The notes under the pieces: model-generated
Seen by the model: the letters and a program-made list of their open reading frames with translations, nothing else
Databases searched by the model: none
What the model was told of the DNA's origin: nothing
DNA from: an uncultured Oscillospiraceae bacterium
GTDB lineage: Bacteria; Bacillota; Clostridia; Oscillospirales; Ruminococcaceae
Length of the DNA stretch: 16,142 bases
Reading direction: 5' to 3'
Assembly (NCBI GenBank): GCA_902490585.1
Contig: CABUEI010000046.1
Location: 1 to 16,142 of the forward strand
Shown here: positions 6,836 to 13,743 of the stretch, piece by piece
How positions within the stretch are numbered: the stretch's first letter is position 1
Layout of the letters: the number at the start of each line of letters is the position of its first letter
Translations under genes and position numbers: made by a program

Positions 6836-7696
6836 GTTATCATCTTCAATGCCATATTTTTTCTTTTGCCGAATCACATAATTACTGATTTTTTCATCAT
6901 ATAGTGGATACTGGTAATCCAACTGGCATGCCACTTCTGACGAAACCTCCCGGAACAATGCCATACATTGTTCAAAGGATTCCCACATATGGGGATAGGA
7001 ATCCATATTATAAGTGGACATAAGTCGTTCCCACAATTCCTCTGGGACATATTGCTTCATAAATTTATAGTTTTTTCCCAAACTGAAATGAAATCCCTGT
7101 TTGATACCAATCAGCCAGGAAATCATGCGAAGCAATTCTTTTCGTACTATATCATTCATATGGTCAATAGCAAAAAGAATTTCTTTGCGGCATAAGCCCT
7201 TTACTACATATGTTGTAGTATTCCAAAATTCATTACAGCAATCGTCAAACATTCTTTGAGTAGGCTTCTGCAAGTGGTAGTCTATATCCGTTGGTATTGG
7301 CGGCTTTACGATACGGTTGTCTTTATCCAACAGTAACTTTACCAGTTTATCCCATGTAAAATACTCGTCTATCAGTTCCAGCGGCAGCAAAGTTAAATCT
7401 ATCTTAACATCATCAGTAAACAGCATTAAATATGAAAATCCCTTTTCTACAGCTGGAAATAATTCCATATCTTCCGGCTTTTGCAGAATCAACCTTTCAC
7501 CAAATATATCTAGCCATTTATCATCACTTGTGAAGCTGTCCATATCCGTAACAAAAAAAGTAATATCAAAATCCTGAAAATCATCAGGCGGAATATTTGT
7601 ATTTGTTCTAGATCCTTCCAAAGTAACCATGCGAATGCGTTTGTCTGTTTTTGCAAAATTCAAAACAATATCATAAACTTCCTTTTCTGATCTCAT
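6830..7696 (-). CDS. ant(6): Aminoglycoside 6-adenylyltransferase, ANT(6)-Ib-like (streptomycin resistance)
   Basis: The 288-residue enzyme transfers AMP from ATP to the 6-hydroxyl of streptomycin in the cytoplasm, giving resistance. The nucleotidyltransferase signature is clear: LEGSR (G28-S29-R30), the metal-binding pair D42-x-D44 in FQDFDITFFVTD, and the third acidic residue in VKIDLTLLP near residue 100. Long stretches, such as KPEDMELFP, CCNEFWN, VVKGLCRKEILFAIDH, LLRMISW and SLGKNYKFM, match ANT(6) enzymes. FTWDKLVKLLLDKDNR and the C-terminal ISNYVIRQKKKYG agree better with the ANT(6)-Ib type than with ANT(6)-Ia (AadE), judged from memory. The start ATG at 7696 is chosen over a TTG at 7711 because GGAGGAG (7703-7709) precedes it. 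It is the last gene of a minus-strand resistance cluster and appears complete. Confidence 0.93.
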   Translation of the reverse strand: MRSEKEVYDIVLNFAKTDKRIRMVTLEGSRTNTNIPPDDFQDFDITFFVTDMDSFTSDDKWLDIFGERLILQKPEDMELFPAVEKGFSYLMLFTDDVKIDLTLLPLELIDEYFTWDKLVKLLLDKDNRIVKPPIPTDIDYHLQKPTQRMFDDCCNEFWNTTTYVVKGLCRKEILFAIDHMNDIVRKELLRMISWLIGIKQGFHFSLGKNYKFMKQYVPEELWERLMSTYNMDSYPHMWESFEQCMALFREVSSEVACQLDYQYPLYDEKISNYVIRQKKKYGIEDDNK

Positions 7697-7846
7697 TTTT
7701 ATCTCCTCCAATTATTGAAATAGGTGTGAAGCCATTTTAGGGCTTTCCCGCCTTGATTACCCTTTAGCAAAGACGGGCGGGGCTGTCAACGGCGGCGCAT
7801 GAAATGCGCCGTTCATCTTGACCGTTGATTGGCCCCGCTAACTTTG
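7697..7846 (-). other. Leader between the two adenylyltransferase genes
   Basis: This 150-base spacer holds the nested palindrome at 7765-7849. It also has a smaller hairpin AAGCC-attttag-GGCTT (7729-7745) between that palindrome and the ANT(6) ribosome binding site. No -35/-10 pair was recognised with confidence, so ANT(6) expression may depend on read-through from ANT(9). Confidence 0.4.
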
Positions 7847-7849
7847 CTA
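7765..7849. repeat. 85-bp nested palindrome between ANT(9) and ANT(6) genes
   Basis: Four concentric exact stems are stacked: TAGCAAAG/CTTTGCTA (7765-7772/7842-7849), GCGGGGC/GCCCCGC (7777-7783/7832-7838), TCAACGG/CCGTTGA (7786-7792/7822-7828) and GGCGCAT/ATGCGCC (7794-7800/7804-7810). Short unpaired bases separate them. The right edge coincides with the ANT(9) stop codon. It is much more GC-rich than the genes on either side. It could be a terminator/attenuator, a recombination site or a resolution site. Confidence 0.7.
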
Positions 7850-8623
7850 CTCTGTTCTAAGTAATTCCTCAATTTGTTTTTTCATATATTCTACAAGTGC
7901 CATCGCTTCCTTTTCTACTGTCTCCCATTCATCAGACAAATTTCCCAAATAAGCTTCCTTTGCCGTTGTTAGCAGGGGGGGGAATCTCTCCGGCAATTTT
8001 AAAATTACCCATTTTGCGGCAACATCTTTTGTCGTGATTTCTTCTGTTACTAAAGTAAACCACATTCGTGATAAGGTTAATAACACATTTCTTTCATCAC
8101 CCTTAAAGCTGGAAATCAAACCAGGTAAAGAAAACCGAATTGCTTTTTTAATTTCGTGAAATGGGATAGCGGGAATAAGCTCTTTGCTTTCCGCCCCCTT
8201 CAAAGTTATGCTATTTTTTCTTGCTTGCCATAATAAAATCATTATATCTGGGTCATTGCAGGCTTGCGGATATTCTCCTGCTTCCATCTCTCCCCTTAGC
8301 CATTCACCATACATATACTGACATTTTGGCGGAAATTGCAACGGAACAATATCAGATTGATTGATAATAGTTACCTCTAAAGGTCTTTTTTCAATACAGC
8401 CTACGGAGCCAGAAATTTTCAATAATTGCTTTGTTAGATCTGCTCTGATTGAATTACTCAATTCTTGTTTAGTAATTATCAGTATATCTATATCACTATC
8501 TGGACGCAGCCCATTCATTGTTGCTGAACCATATAAATATATCCCCAATATTTGACCTTGTAATATGGTTTCTGCTATTGAAATAACTTGATTTACTTGT
8601 TGTGGAAATTCATTTATATTCAT
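7847..8623 (-). CDS. Aminoglycoside nucleotidyltransferase, ANT(9)/AadA family (spectinomycin resistance)
   Basis: The 258-residue enzyme is predicted to adenylate spectinomycin in the cytoplasm. Members of the family modify the 9-hydroxyl of spectinomycin, and AadA members also modify streptomycin. Visible features are IYLYGSAT (G32-S33), the metal-binding D44-x-D46 in LRPDSDIDILII, the catalytic-position acid E83 in RPLEVTII, YGEWLRGE, the KGDERNVLLTLSRMW segment, and TTKDVAAKWVILKLPERF, which is diagnostic of the AadA/ANT(9) C-terminal helical domain. Length fits ANT(9) (about 260). It starts at 8623 with AGGAGT upstream, 24 bases after the nucleoside phosphorylase stop, so both are likely co-transcribed. 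Whether it acts on spectinomycin only, or also on streptomycin, cannot be decided here. The stop codon lies in the arm of the 7765-7849 palindrome. Confidence 0.88.
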   Translation of the reverse strand: MNINEFPQQVNQVISIAETILQGQILGIYLYGSATMNGLRPDSDIDILIITKQELSNSIRADLTKQLLKISGSVGCIEKRPLEVTIINQSDIVPLQFPPKCQYMYGEWLRGEMEAGEYPQACNDPDIMILLWQARKNSITLKGAESKELIPAIPFHEIKKAIRFSLPGLISSFKGDERNVLLTLSRMWFTLVTEEITTKDVAAKWVILKLPERFPPLLTTAKEAYLGNLSDEWETVEKEAMALVEYMKKQIEELLRTE

Positions 8624-8647
8624 TGTAACTCCTATATGTATTTATTT

Positions 8648-9418
8648 TTACTCCTCAACAACTGATAAAACAGCGTCTAAGGCTAATTCTAAGGCTATGG
8701 ATATACTTGTTTTTCCCCATTCTCTTTCTTGGTATTTATGAGGGTCTGCAAGAGTATCGGCTGAAAAAAGCAGCATAGCCCATGTAACTTTTCTAAATTT
8801 TGCACACGCCGCCAATGCGGAACATTCCATTTCTACTACTTGACATCCCTCTTCTTTCCGATACTGAACCATTTCTACTGTTTCTCGATAAAAACCGTCT
8901 GTTGTCCATGTTTTAACTTCCCAATATGGTATATTCTTTTGGCTTAAAGCAGATTCAATCGCATTTATACCAGCCTTTGAAATCTCTACTTCTCGGGAGG
9001 GAGGAAGATAATGGTAAGATGTTCCCTCATCTCTCAATGCAGAAACAGGTATCAAAAATCTATTTTCCGGGATGTCTTCCAATACGCCGCAGGAGCCGAC
9101 GGAAATAATCTTTGTTACACCCCCTGCAATTAAATATTCTAAAACTTGGACGGCAGCAGCACTTCCCACAGGAGCCGGACATAGACATATTTTCTCCTGA
9201 TTATAAAGACATTCATAAATAGGATATCGTCTTGTTGCACTTTCAAATTCATCTATCTGTATTCCATCATGGGTATGTGCATAATTTTCAACCTCGTCTC
9301 CTAAAAAAGCAAACACTGCTTTTGCAGGAAAACATTTTTTCCCATTTCCCGGCTGAAAAACAGCTTTTGATGCGGTATCGTACTCTAAAACAGGGTAGTC
9401 ATGCTTTACTAATGGCAT
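8648..9418 (-). CDS. Nucleoside phosphorylase (PNP/UDP family)
   Basis: The 256-residue cytoplasmic enzyme belongs to the purine/uridine phosphorylase superfamily (PF01048), which splits nucleosides with phosphate into a base and ribose-1-phosphate. Seen are the phosphate/ribose-binding strand-loops APVGSAAAVQVLEYLIAGGVTKIISVGSCGVL, the ribose-binding glutamate in VVEMECSALAACAKF and the SADTL segment near the active site. The wording is closer to uridine phosphorylase-like members than to classical PNP, but the substrate is not determined. The ribosome binding site is weak (GAGAT), and the start lies 24 bases after the upstream XRE stop, so translation may depend on that gene. It sits upstream of two antibiotic adenylyltransferases in one minus-strand run. 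That raises the possibility of a role linked to nucleoside antibiotics or nucleotide salvage, which is inference. Confidence 0.85.
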   Translation of the reverse strand: MPLVKHDYPVLEYDTASKAVFQPGNGKKCFPAKAVFAFLGDEVENYAHTHDGIQIDEFESATRRYPIYECLYNQEKICLCPAPVGSAAAVQVLEYLIAGGVTKIISVGSCGVLEDIPENRFLIPVSALRDEGTSYHYLPPSREVEISKAGINAIESALSQKNIPYWEVKTWTTDGFYRETVEMVQYRKEEGCQVVEMECSALAACAKFRKVTWAMLLFSADTLADPHKYQEREWGKTSISIALELALDAVLSVVEE

Positions 9419-9442
9419 ATTATTATCTCGAATAACAGGCTA

Positions 9443-10153
9443 TTATTCTATTCCTTTCATCATCTTTTTTGCCAACTGCTTGAACAGGTCGGCAGTTTCT
9501 TCATCCATCGGCGTAAGCTGTCCGATCTGTCCGGCAACCATCGCCGCTACATCGTCAATGGAAAGCGGGTTTTGCTTCTGTTCCGCCAATGCGTCCCGCA
9601 TGGCTTGGAACATCGCGGCGGTCACAGCTTCTCCCGGCTGTTCCCCGTTGTCAATGTCTTTCTTAATATCCCGCAGGATAGCAAGGAACACATTTTTGAT
9701 TTTCTCAATCTCCGCCTCATGTTCCCCCATCTTCTGGGCGTTCAAAAGCTGTAAATCCTGCTTTGCTTCCGCCCGGTGTTCCGGGTGTTCTTTCATCAGG
9801 TCGGACAGGGAAGCTGTTGCCATCTCGATAAGCTGGTTTCGTGCCATTATCCCCTTTGCCGCCGTGTCCTGAAAATAAATCCGTATCAAATCTATCAGCT
9901 TGGGAAAATTCCTGTGTTCCAACAGGCGGTTGAGGATTTGCACATCAACAGCACCCGTCACAAGCCCCCTCACGGCTCCCTCGGACAAGCCTAATTCAGA
10001 AATATCGTAGTTTTTACGAACGCTCACGGTAGACAAGCCCAGTATGTAGTCTGTCGATACCTTAAATTCCTTTGCCACACCTATGAGAATATCACTGCTG
10101 ACCGTTCTTGTTTCGCCGCTGACAATGCGGCTCAACTGGGAAGCGGAAACGCC
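9443..10153 (-). pseudogene. C-terminal part of an XRE regulator, head lost at the right junction
   Basis: The frame begins inside a helix-turn-helix at GVSASQLSRIVSGETRTVSSDILIGVAKEFKVSTDYILGLS, which is the second half of an XRE domain. Everything before it is replaced by the LysR gene, and an in-frame TGA (10154-10156) sits immediately upstream. The remaining 190 residues are a long helical, charged region (KIKNVFLAILRDIKKDIDNGEQPGEAVTAAMFQAMRDAL...LFKQLAKKMMKGIE) of a kind I associate with regulators on mobilizable Firmicutes elements. A TTG at 10135 could serve as an alternative start, but no good ribosome binding site precedes it. Its GC content is higher than that of the adenylyltransferase genes downstream. 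It is probably not functional as a DNA-binding protein. Confidence 0.75.
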
Positions 10154-10872
10154 TCATAGGCAAATGTTATCCCTGTTCCCGAAGAAATAAGCTCAGTCAT
10201 AAGCCCGAAACTGCTTATACAAGTGGTACGGCGGAAATGTTCAACCGTATAGTTGCGCTCGGTCAGAAGCTGTTCAAGAATTGTGCGTGTTCCCGAACCC
10301 TTTTCCCGTATCAGCAGATTTTCTTCAAACGCATCTTCAAGGCTTACTGTCTTACCTGCAAACCGATGTTCTTTACCGCATATTCCGATAAAAGGCTCAT
10401 GACGGTACAGCCTGCTCGCAAACTCGTTTCTGTCGAAAAATCCCTCTATAAGTGCAAAATCGAGTTCACCGTTTTTCAGTCTGCCAAGCAAGCGGTCGGT
10501 ATTGTCAACATCGACCGTGATATTTCTTGACGGGTCATCAAGATAACGCTTTATCATCGGCGGGATTACATATTCACCGATAGTTTTCGTGGCGCCGATC
10601 GACAACGTTGTACTTTCGGGTAAATTTAGCTTTTCGGTAAGTCTGCGTTCCTGATACAGCACATTTTCCGCATAGCTCTGAAGCAGTCTGCCCTCTTTTG
10701 TAAGGCTGAGCGTACGCCTGTCATAACTGAAAAGCCTGCATTTATATTCATTCTCAAGATACTTTATATGCTGTGTAACCGCAGGCTGTGTAAGATTCAG
10801 CTCTTCTGCCGTGCGGCGGTAATTCATATTTCTGCACAGCGCAAGAAAGGTTTTTATTCTGTTGTCTACCAT
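10132..10872 (-). pseudogene. LysR-family regulator truncated at its C-terminus (YeiE-like position)
   Basis: Residues 1-60 form the winged helix-turn-helix of LysR regulators (FLALCRNMNYRRTAEELNLTQPAVTQHIKYLENEYKCRLFSYDRRTLSLTKEG). The effector-binding domain follows (LSIGATKTIGEYVIPPMIKRYL...DFALIEGFF...GSGTRTILEQLL) until ISSGTGITFAYEA. The frame then enters the mobile segment, gives FPLPS and stops, so about 45 residues of a typical 290-residue protein are missing. The start at 10872 is chosen over 10884 because GAGGTG precedes it. It is divergent from a YeiH-type transporter, the same pairing as yeiE/yeiH in enterobacteria, which suggests it controlled that gene. The break is at about 10150-10155, where only GGCG is common to both sides. 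Confidence 0.85.
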
Positions 10873-10918
10873 ACCACACCTCATAATTTTAACTTATCAA
10901 CTGATACCAAATGATAAT

Positions 10919-10950
10919 TTGATTTTATCATAAACCCATGATATAATCAA
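10919..10950. promoter_or_regulatory. Near-palindromic region with overlapping divergent promoters (LysR / YeiH-like)
   Basis: TTGATTTTATCAT (10919-10931) and ATGATATAATCAA (10938-10950) are complementary at 12 of 13 positions around AAACCC. On the plus strand TTGATT-17-TATAAT (10919-10924, 10942-10947) serves the transporter. On the minus strand TTGATT-17-TAAAAT (10945-10950, 10922-10927) serves the LysR gene. The two promoters occupy the same 32 bases face to face. Further TTATCA/TGATAA units (10894-10899, 10912-10917, 10925-10930) look like repeated LysR operator half-sites. Confidence 0.65.
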
Positions 10951-10977
10951 GTAGCAAAAACAAAAAGGAGAAATAAA

Positions 10978-12057
10978 ATGACTTTCATCAAAAAGAACGT
11001 TCCGGGCATATTTATATGTGCACTTATCGCAGGATTTGCAACTTTTCTCGGTTCGCTGAATTTCGGCGGATTTTCGATGGAACTTATCGGAGCACCCGTG
11101 ATATCAATACTTACCGGAATGATCATTTCACTTGTCGCACCGAAATTTGTCGGTAACAGCAAAATCGCCGGCGGTGTGAAATTCACATCAAAAAAGATAC
11201 TTCAATGGGCGGTGGTAATTCTCGGTTTTACACTTAACCTCGGAATGATAGCTCAGGTTGGAACAAAGAGCCTGCCTGTCATAATATGTACCATTTCGAC
11301 TTCTCTGATAGTTTCATTCGTGCTGATGAAACTGATGAAGATTGATCCGAAAACTGCCTGCCTTATCGGCGTCGGCTCTTCTATCTGCGGAGGTTCGGCA
11401 ATTGCGGCGACAGCGCCTGTTATAGATGCAGACGACGAGGACGTTGCACGGTCAATATCGGTAATATTCCTTTTCAATATTCTGGCGGCGCTTATTTTCC
11501 CGACATTCGGACAGGCTATAGGATTCGGTACAGAGGGATTTGCGGTATTCGCAGGTACTGCTGTGAATGATACCTCTTCGGTTACCGCTGCCGCCGCTAC
11601 AGCGGAAAATCTTTACCATACAAGCGGTATTCTGTCAGCCGCAGTTACAGTAAAGCTTACCAGAACACTTGCTATTATACCTATAACGCTTGTGCTTGCG
11701 TTTTACCGTGCAAAAAAAGCAAAGACTACCGGCGCAAACGGATTTTCATTCAAGAAGATTTTCCCGTGGTTTATACTGTGGTTTGTAGGTGCATCACTGC
11801 TTACAACTATTGTAGGAATACTTCCGGAAAGTGCTGTTACAGCCGCTTACTCGGATATGTTCGTACCTGCTATGAAGTGGCTCGCAAAATTCTTTATAGC
11901 AATGGCTATGAGTGCAATAGGACTTGGAACTAATATTGTAAACCTGATTAAAAAAGGCGGTAAGCCTATCATTCTCGGTTTCTGCTGTTGGTGTTTGATA
12001 ACTGCTGTATCAATCGGCGTACAGCTTGCTACAGGAATATTTTACTCAAATCTCTGA
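10978..12057 (+). CDS. YeiH/UPF0324 family integral membrane transporter (putative sulfate/sulfite exporter)
   Basis: The 359-residue protein has about ten hydrophobic segments and belongs to the UPF0324 / putative sulfate exporter family (PF03601). The family signature GVGSSICGGSAIAATAPVIDADDEDVARSISVIFLFN occupies about residues 131-167, and AGTAVNDTSSVTAAAA about 197-212. Substrates are poorly established; in enterobacteria the relative YeiH is linked to sulfite through the regulator YeiE. The start at 10978 has AAAGGAG seven bases upstream and a consensus promoter (TTGATT-17-TATAAT). Its divergent neighbour is a LysR regulator, now truncated, so control of this gene may be lost or constitutive. 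Codons such as ATA for isoleucine are frequent, unlike in the genes at the left of the window. The protein looks complete. Confidence 0.9.
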   Translation: MTFIKKNVPGIFICALIAGFATFLGSLNFGGFSMELIGAPVISILTGMIISLVAPKFVGNSKIAGGVKFTSKKILQWAVVILGFTLNLGMIAQVGTKSLPVIICTISTSLIVSFVLMKLMKIDPKTACLIGVGSSICGGSAIAATAPVIDADDEDVARSISVIFLFNILAALIFPTFGQAIGFGTEGFAVFAGTAVNDTSSVTAAAATAENLYHTSGILSAAVTVKLTRTLAIIPITLVLAFYRAKKAKTTGANGFSFKKIFPWFILWFVGASLLTTIVGILPESAVTAAYSDMFVPAMKWLAKFFIAMAMSAIGLGTNIVNLIKKGGKPIILGFCCWCLITAVSIGVQLATGIFYSNL

Positions 12058-12074
12058 TTAAAAAATGATATAAT

Positions 12075-12098
12075 GGGAGCAGCTGCGGTTGCTCCTTT
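12075..12098 (+). terminator. Probable terminator of the transporter gene
   Basis: GGAGCA (12076-12081) pairs with TGCTCC (12090-12095), with a further C-G and G-U inside, followed by TTTAAATTT. The T-run is short, so termination may be partial. Confidence 0.5.
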
Positions 12099-12113
12099 AA
12101 ATTTATACCTATA

Positions 12114-12142
12114 TTGAATTAAAGTTGTGAATGTGCTACAAT
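12114..12142 (+). promoter_or_regulatory. Promoter for the GntR-aldolase operon
   Basis: TTGAAT (12114-12119) lies 17 bases before TACAAT (12137-12142). This places the transcription start near 12149 and rules out the ATG at 12131 as the start of the regulator. The word GAAACGTAC (12163-12171) lies just downstream. Confidence 0.6.
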
Positions 12143-12214
12143 AGTATCATTAAAAGATTACAGAAACGTACTCTTTACAAGAATAAAAAGAAATGTACAG
12201 AAAGAACTGCTTTA

Positions 12215-12931
12215 ATGAAACAGCCTGCTTACAGAGAACTATATCAGAAAATTAAAAATAAGATTGAAAACGGCGTATACTCTTCAGGTGACTTTATACC
12301 TACGGAACCCGAGCTGGAAAAGAGCTTCGCCGTCAGCCGTACTACTGTCAGAAAAGCAATGAAACTTCTTGCCGATGAAAAACTGGTTGAAATCAGGCAA
12401 GGTCGTGGAACAATGGTACTTGACACCAAAACCCCTCAAAGCTTCAACGGTGTTACAAGTGTGACCGAATCGCTCAGAAAACACGGTTATGAAGTTGCGA
12501 CTAAAAGCCGCTACATAGATATAATACAGCCGTCTGAAGAAATAGTATCACAGCTTTCTCTTGCACCCGGTGAAAAGGTTGTAAGAGTTCAGCGTGTACA
12601 GACGGCTGACGGAATACCTGTCTGCATTATGGTAAATCATATACCGGAAAGGCTTGTTCACGGAATGGATAATTCATCTGAATTCATCGGGCTGTACAGT
12701 TTCCTTGAGGAAAAATACAGCATTGAAATATGCAGTACAAGCGACACTATCTTTGCGGCGGCGTGTGATTTTACCGAGTCGCAGATACTCGGGGTTCCAA
12801 CCGGCACACCGATATTGATAATAGAACGTGTGTGCTACAACCGCAGTAAAGAGCCCGTCTGTGTTGACAAGGTAAGAGTGCTTGCCAACAAACATAAGGT
12901 TAAGATAACAACCGAGGGCAGAACGAAGTGA
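12215..12931 (+). CDS. GntR/HutC-family transcriptional regulator with UTRA domain
   Basis: The 238-residue protein has an N-terminal winged helix-turn-helix of the GntR type (PAYRELYQKIKNKIENGVYSSGDFIPTEPELEKSFAVSRTTVRKAMKLLADEKLVEIRQGRGTMV, residues 4-70). A UTRA ligand-binding domain follows (about 95-230; VVRVQRVQTADGIPVCIMVNHIPERL...YSFLEEKYSIEI), the HutC subfamily arrangement. Such regulators usually repress nearby catabolic genes and release DNA when a sugar-phosphate or amino acid derivative binds. The start at 12215 fits the usual N-terminus; the longer frame from 12131 overlaps the promoter. The ribosome binding site is weak. The aldolase gene begins 28 bases after its stop, so it very likely regulates the aldolase and perhaps the dehydrogenase. 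Confidence 0.9.
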   Translation: MKQPAYRELYQKIKNKIENGVYSSGDFIPTEPELEKSFAVSRTTVRKAMKLLADEKLVEIRQGRGTMVLDTKTPQSFNGVTSVTESLRKHGYEVATKSRYIDIIQPSEEIVSQLSLAPGEKVVRVQRVQTADGIPVCIMVNHIPERLVHGMDNSSEFIGLYSFLEEKYSIEICSTSDTIFAAACDFTESQILGVPTGTPILIIERVCYNRSKEPVCVDKVRVLANKHKVKITTEGRTK

Positions 12932-12959
12932 TGTTTAAGATATGTTCAGAGGCGTAAAT

Positions 12960-13631
12960 ATGGATATCAATGCTTTCAGAAAAATTCTTCCGTCTATGAT
13001 TGACCTTAGCTGTGTAGGTGCCGCAAACACACATAAATAGATAAAAGGAATGGCTGAAATGGCAGTGAAGCTCAGATGTGCGGCGGTATTTGCTATGCCT
13101 GCAAATACGGAATTCTTGTGCTCGCTGATGAGCGGTACAGAAATCGCTGTCGGCGGTGTTGTCGGTTTTCCGTCAGGCTGTGAGGAAACAGACACAAAGC
13201 TGTTTATAGCCGAAAAACTGCTCAAATACGGTTGCGGTGAACTGGATATGGTTATCAATCAGTCGTGGCTGAAATCGGGTATTGACGAAAAGGTTATCAA
13301 CGATATAAGCTCAGTTGCCCGACTTTGCGGTGAAATACCGCTTAAAGTAATTCTTGAAGTAAATAATCTTACCGATGAAGAAATAAAGAGAGGTTGTAAA
13401 ATTGCCGAGCAATCAGGTGCGGCGTTTGTAAAGAGCGGCACAGGCCGGCATAAGAAACCTACAGAATTACGGCATATACAGCTTATGAAAGATGCCTTAA
13501 GCGAAAAAGTAAAAATCAAAGCCGCAGGCGGTATAAAGGATATCGAAACAGCACATAATATGTATCTGGCAGGATGCACGAGATTTGGTGAAAGTGTACA
13601 TTCCGCACGGCTGTTATTTGGCGAAAATTAA
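12960..13631 (+). CDS. deoC: DeoC-family (deoxyribose-phosphate) aldolase with an in-frame TAG at codon 27
   Basis: Read across one TAG, the frame gives 223 codons, the usual length for 2-deoxyribose-5-phosphate aldolase, which splits deoxyribose-5-phosphate into glyceraldehyde-3-phosphate and acetaldehyde. Family features are MIDLSCVG, RCAAVFAMPANT, VGGVVGFPSG, GCGELDMVIN (Asp-Met-Val-Ile-Asn), LKVILEVNNLTDEEI, the Schiff-base lysine in AAFVKSGTG and KIKAAGGIKD. The TAG at 13038-13040 follows NTHK and precedes IKGMAEMAVKLRCAA, exactly where relatives have an acidic or polar residue before a conserved Ile. No frameshift or other stop is present. Without read-through, translation could restart at 13050 or 13059 but would lose the first strand of the barrel. 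The stop is TAA. VVGFPSG with ELDMVIN supports the family strongly; the exact substrate could be a different deoxy-sugar phosphate. Confidence 0.8.
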
Positions 13632-13660
13632 CGAAAACGCCATGAATTTGGGACTTTTCA

Positions 13661-13708
13661 TCGACAAACGTCACATAAAGGTATATAATCGAAACGTACC
13701 TTAAAGGT
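13661..13708 (+). promoter_or_regulatory. Promoter and likely operator of the alcohol dehydrogenase gene
   Basis: TCGACA (13661-13666) lies 17 bases before TATAAT (13684-13689), a strong promoter. Right after it come GAAACGTAC (13691-13699), also found in front of the GntR gene, and the odd-length palindrome ACCTT-A-AAGGT (13698-13708). They overlap the expected transcription start, a common place for a repressor site. Confidence 0.6.
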
Positions 13709-13743
13709 TATATATCCGTTATACTTCTGAAAGGATGTCTGCT

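Noticed and set aside
7765..7849. Integron attC site between the two adenylyltransferase genes
   Set aside because: Position and folding fit, but the required RYYYAAC and GTTRRRY core boxes are not found at the ends and no integrase gene is present. It is kept only as a nested palindrome.
12131..12214. Longer N-terminus for the GntR regulator starting at 12131
   Set aside because: That start codon overlaps the -10 box of the predicted promoter, and the extra residues are not typical of the family.
13050..13631. Aldolase starting at 13050 as a normal complete gene
   Set aside because: The preceding in-frame codons encode the conserved family N-terminus (MIDLSCVG), so the true frame starts at 12960 and is interrupted by TAG.
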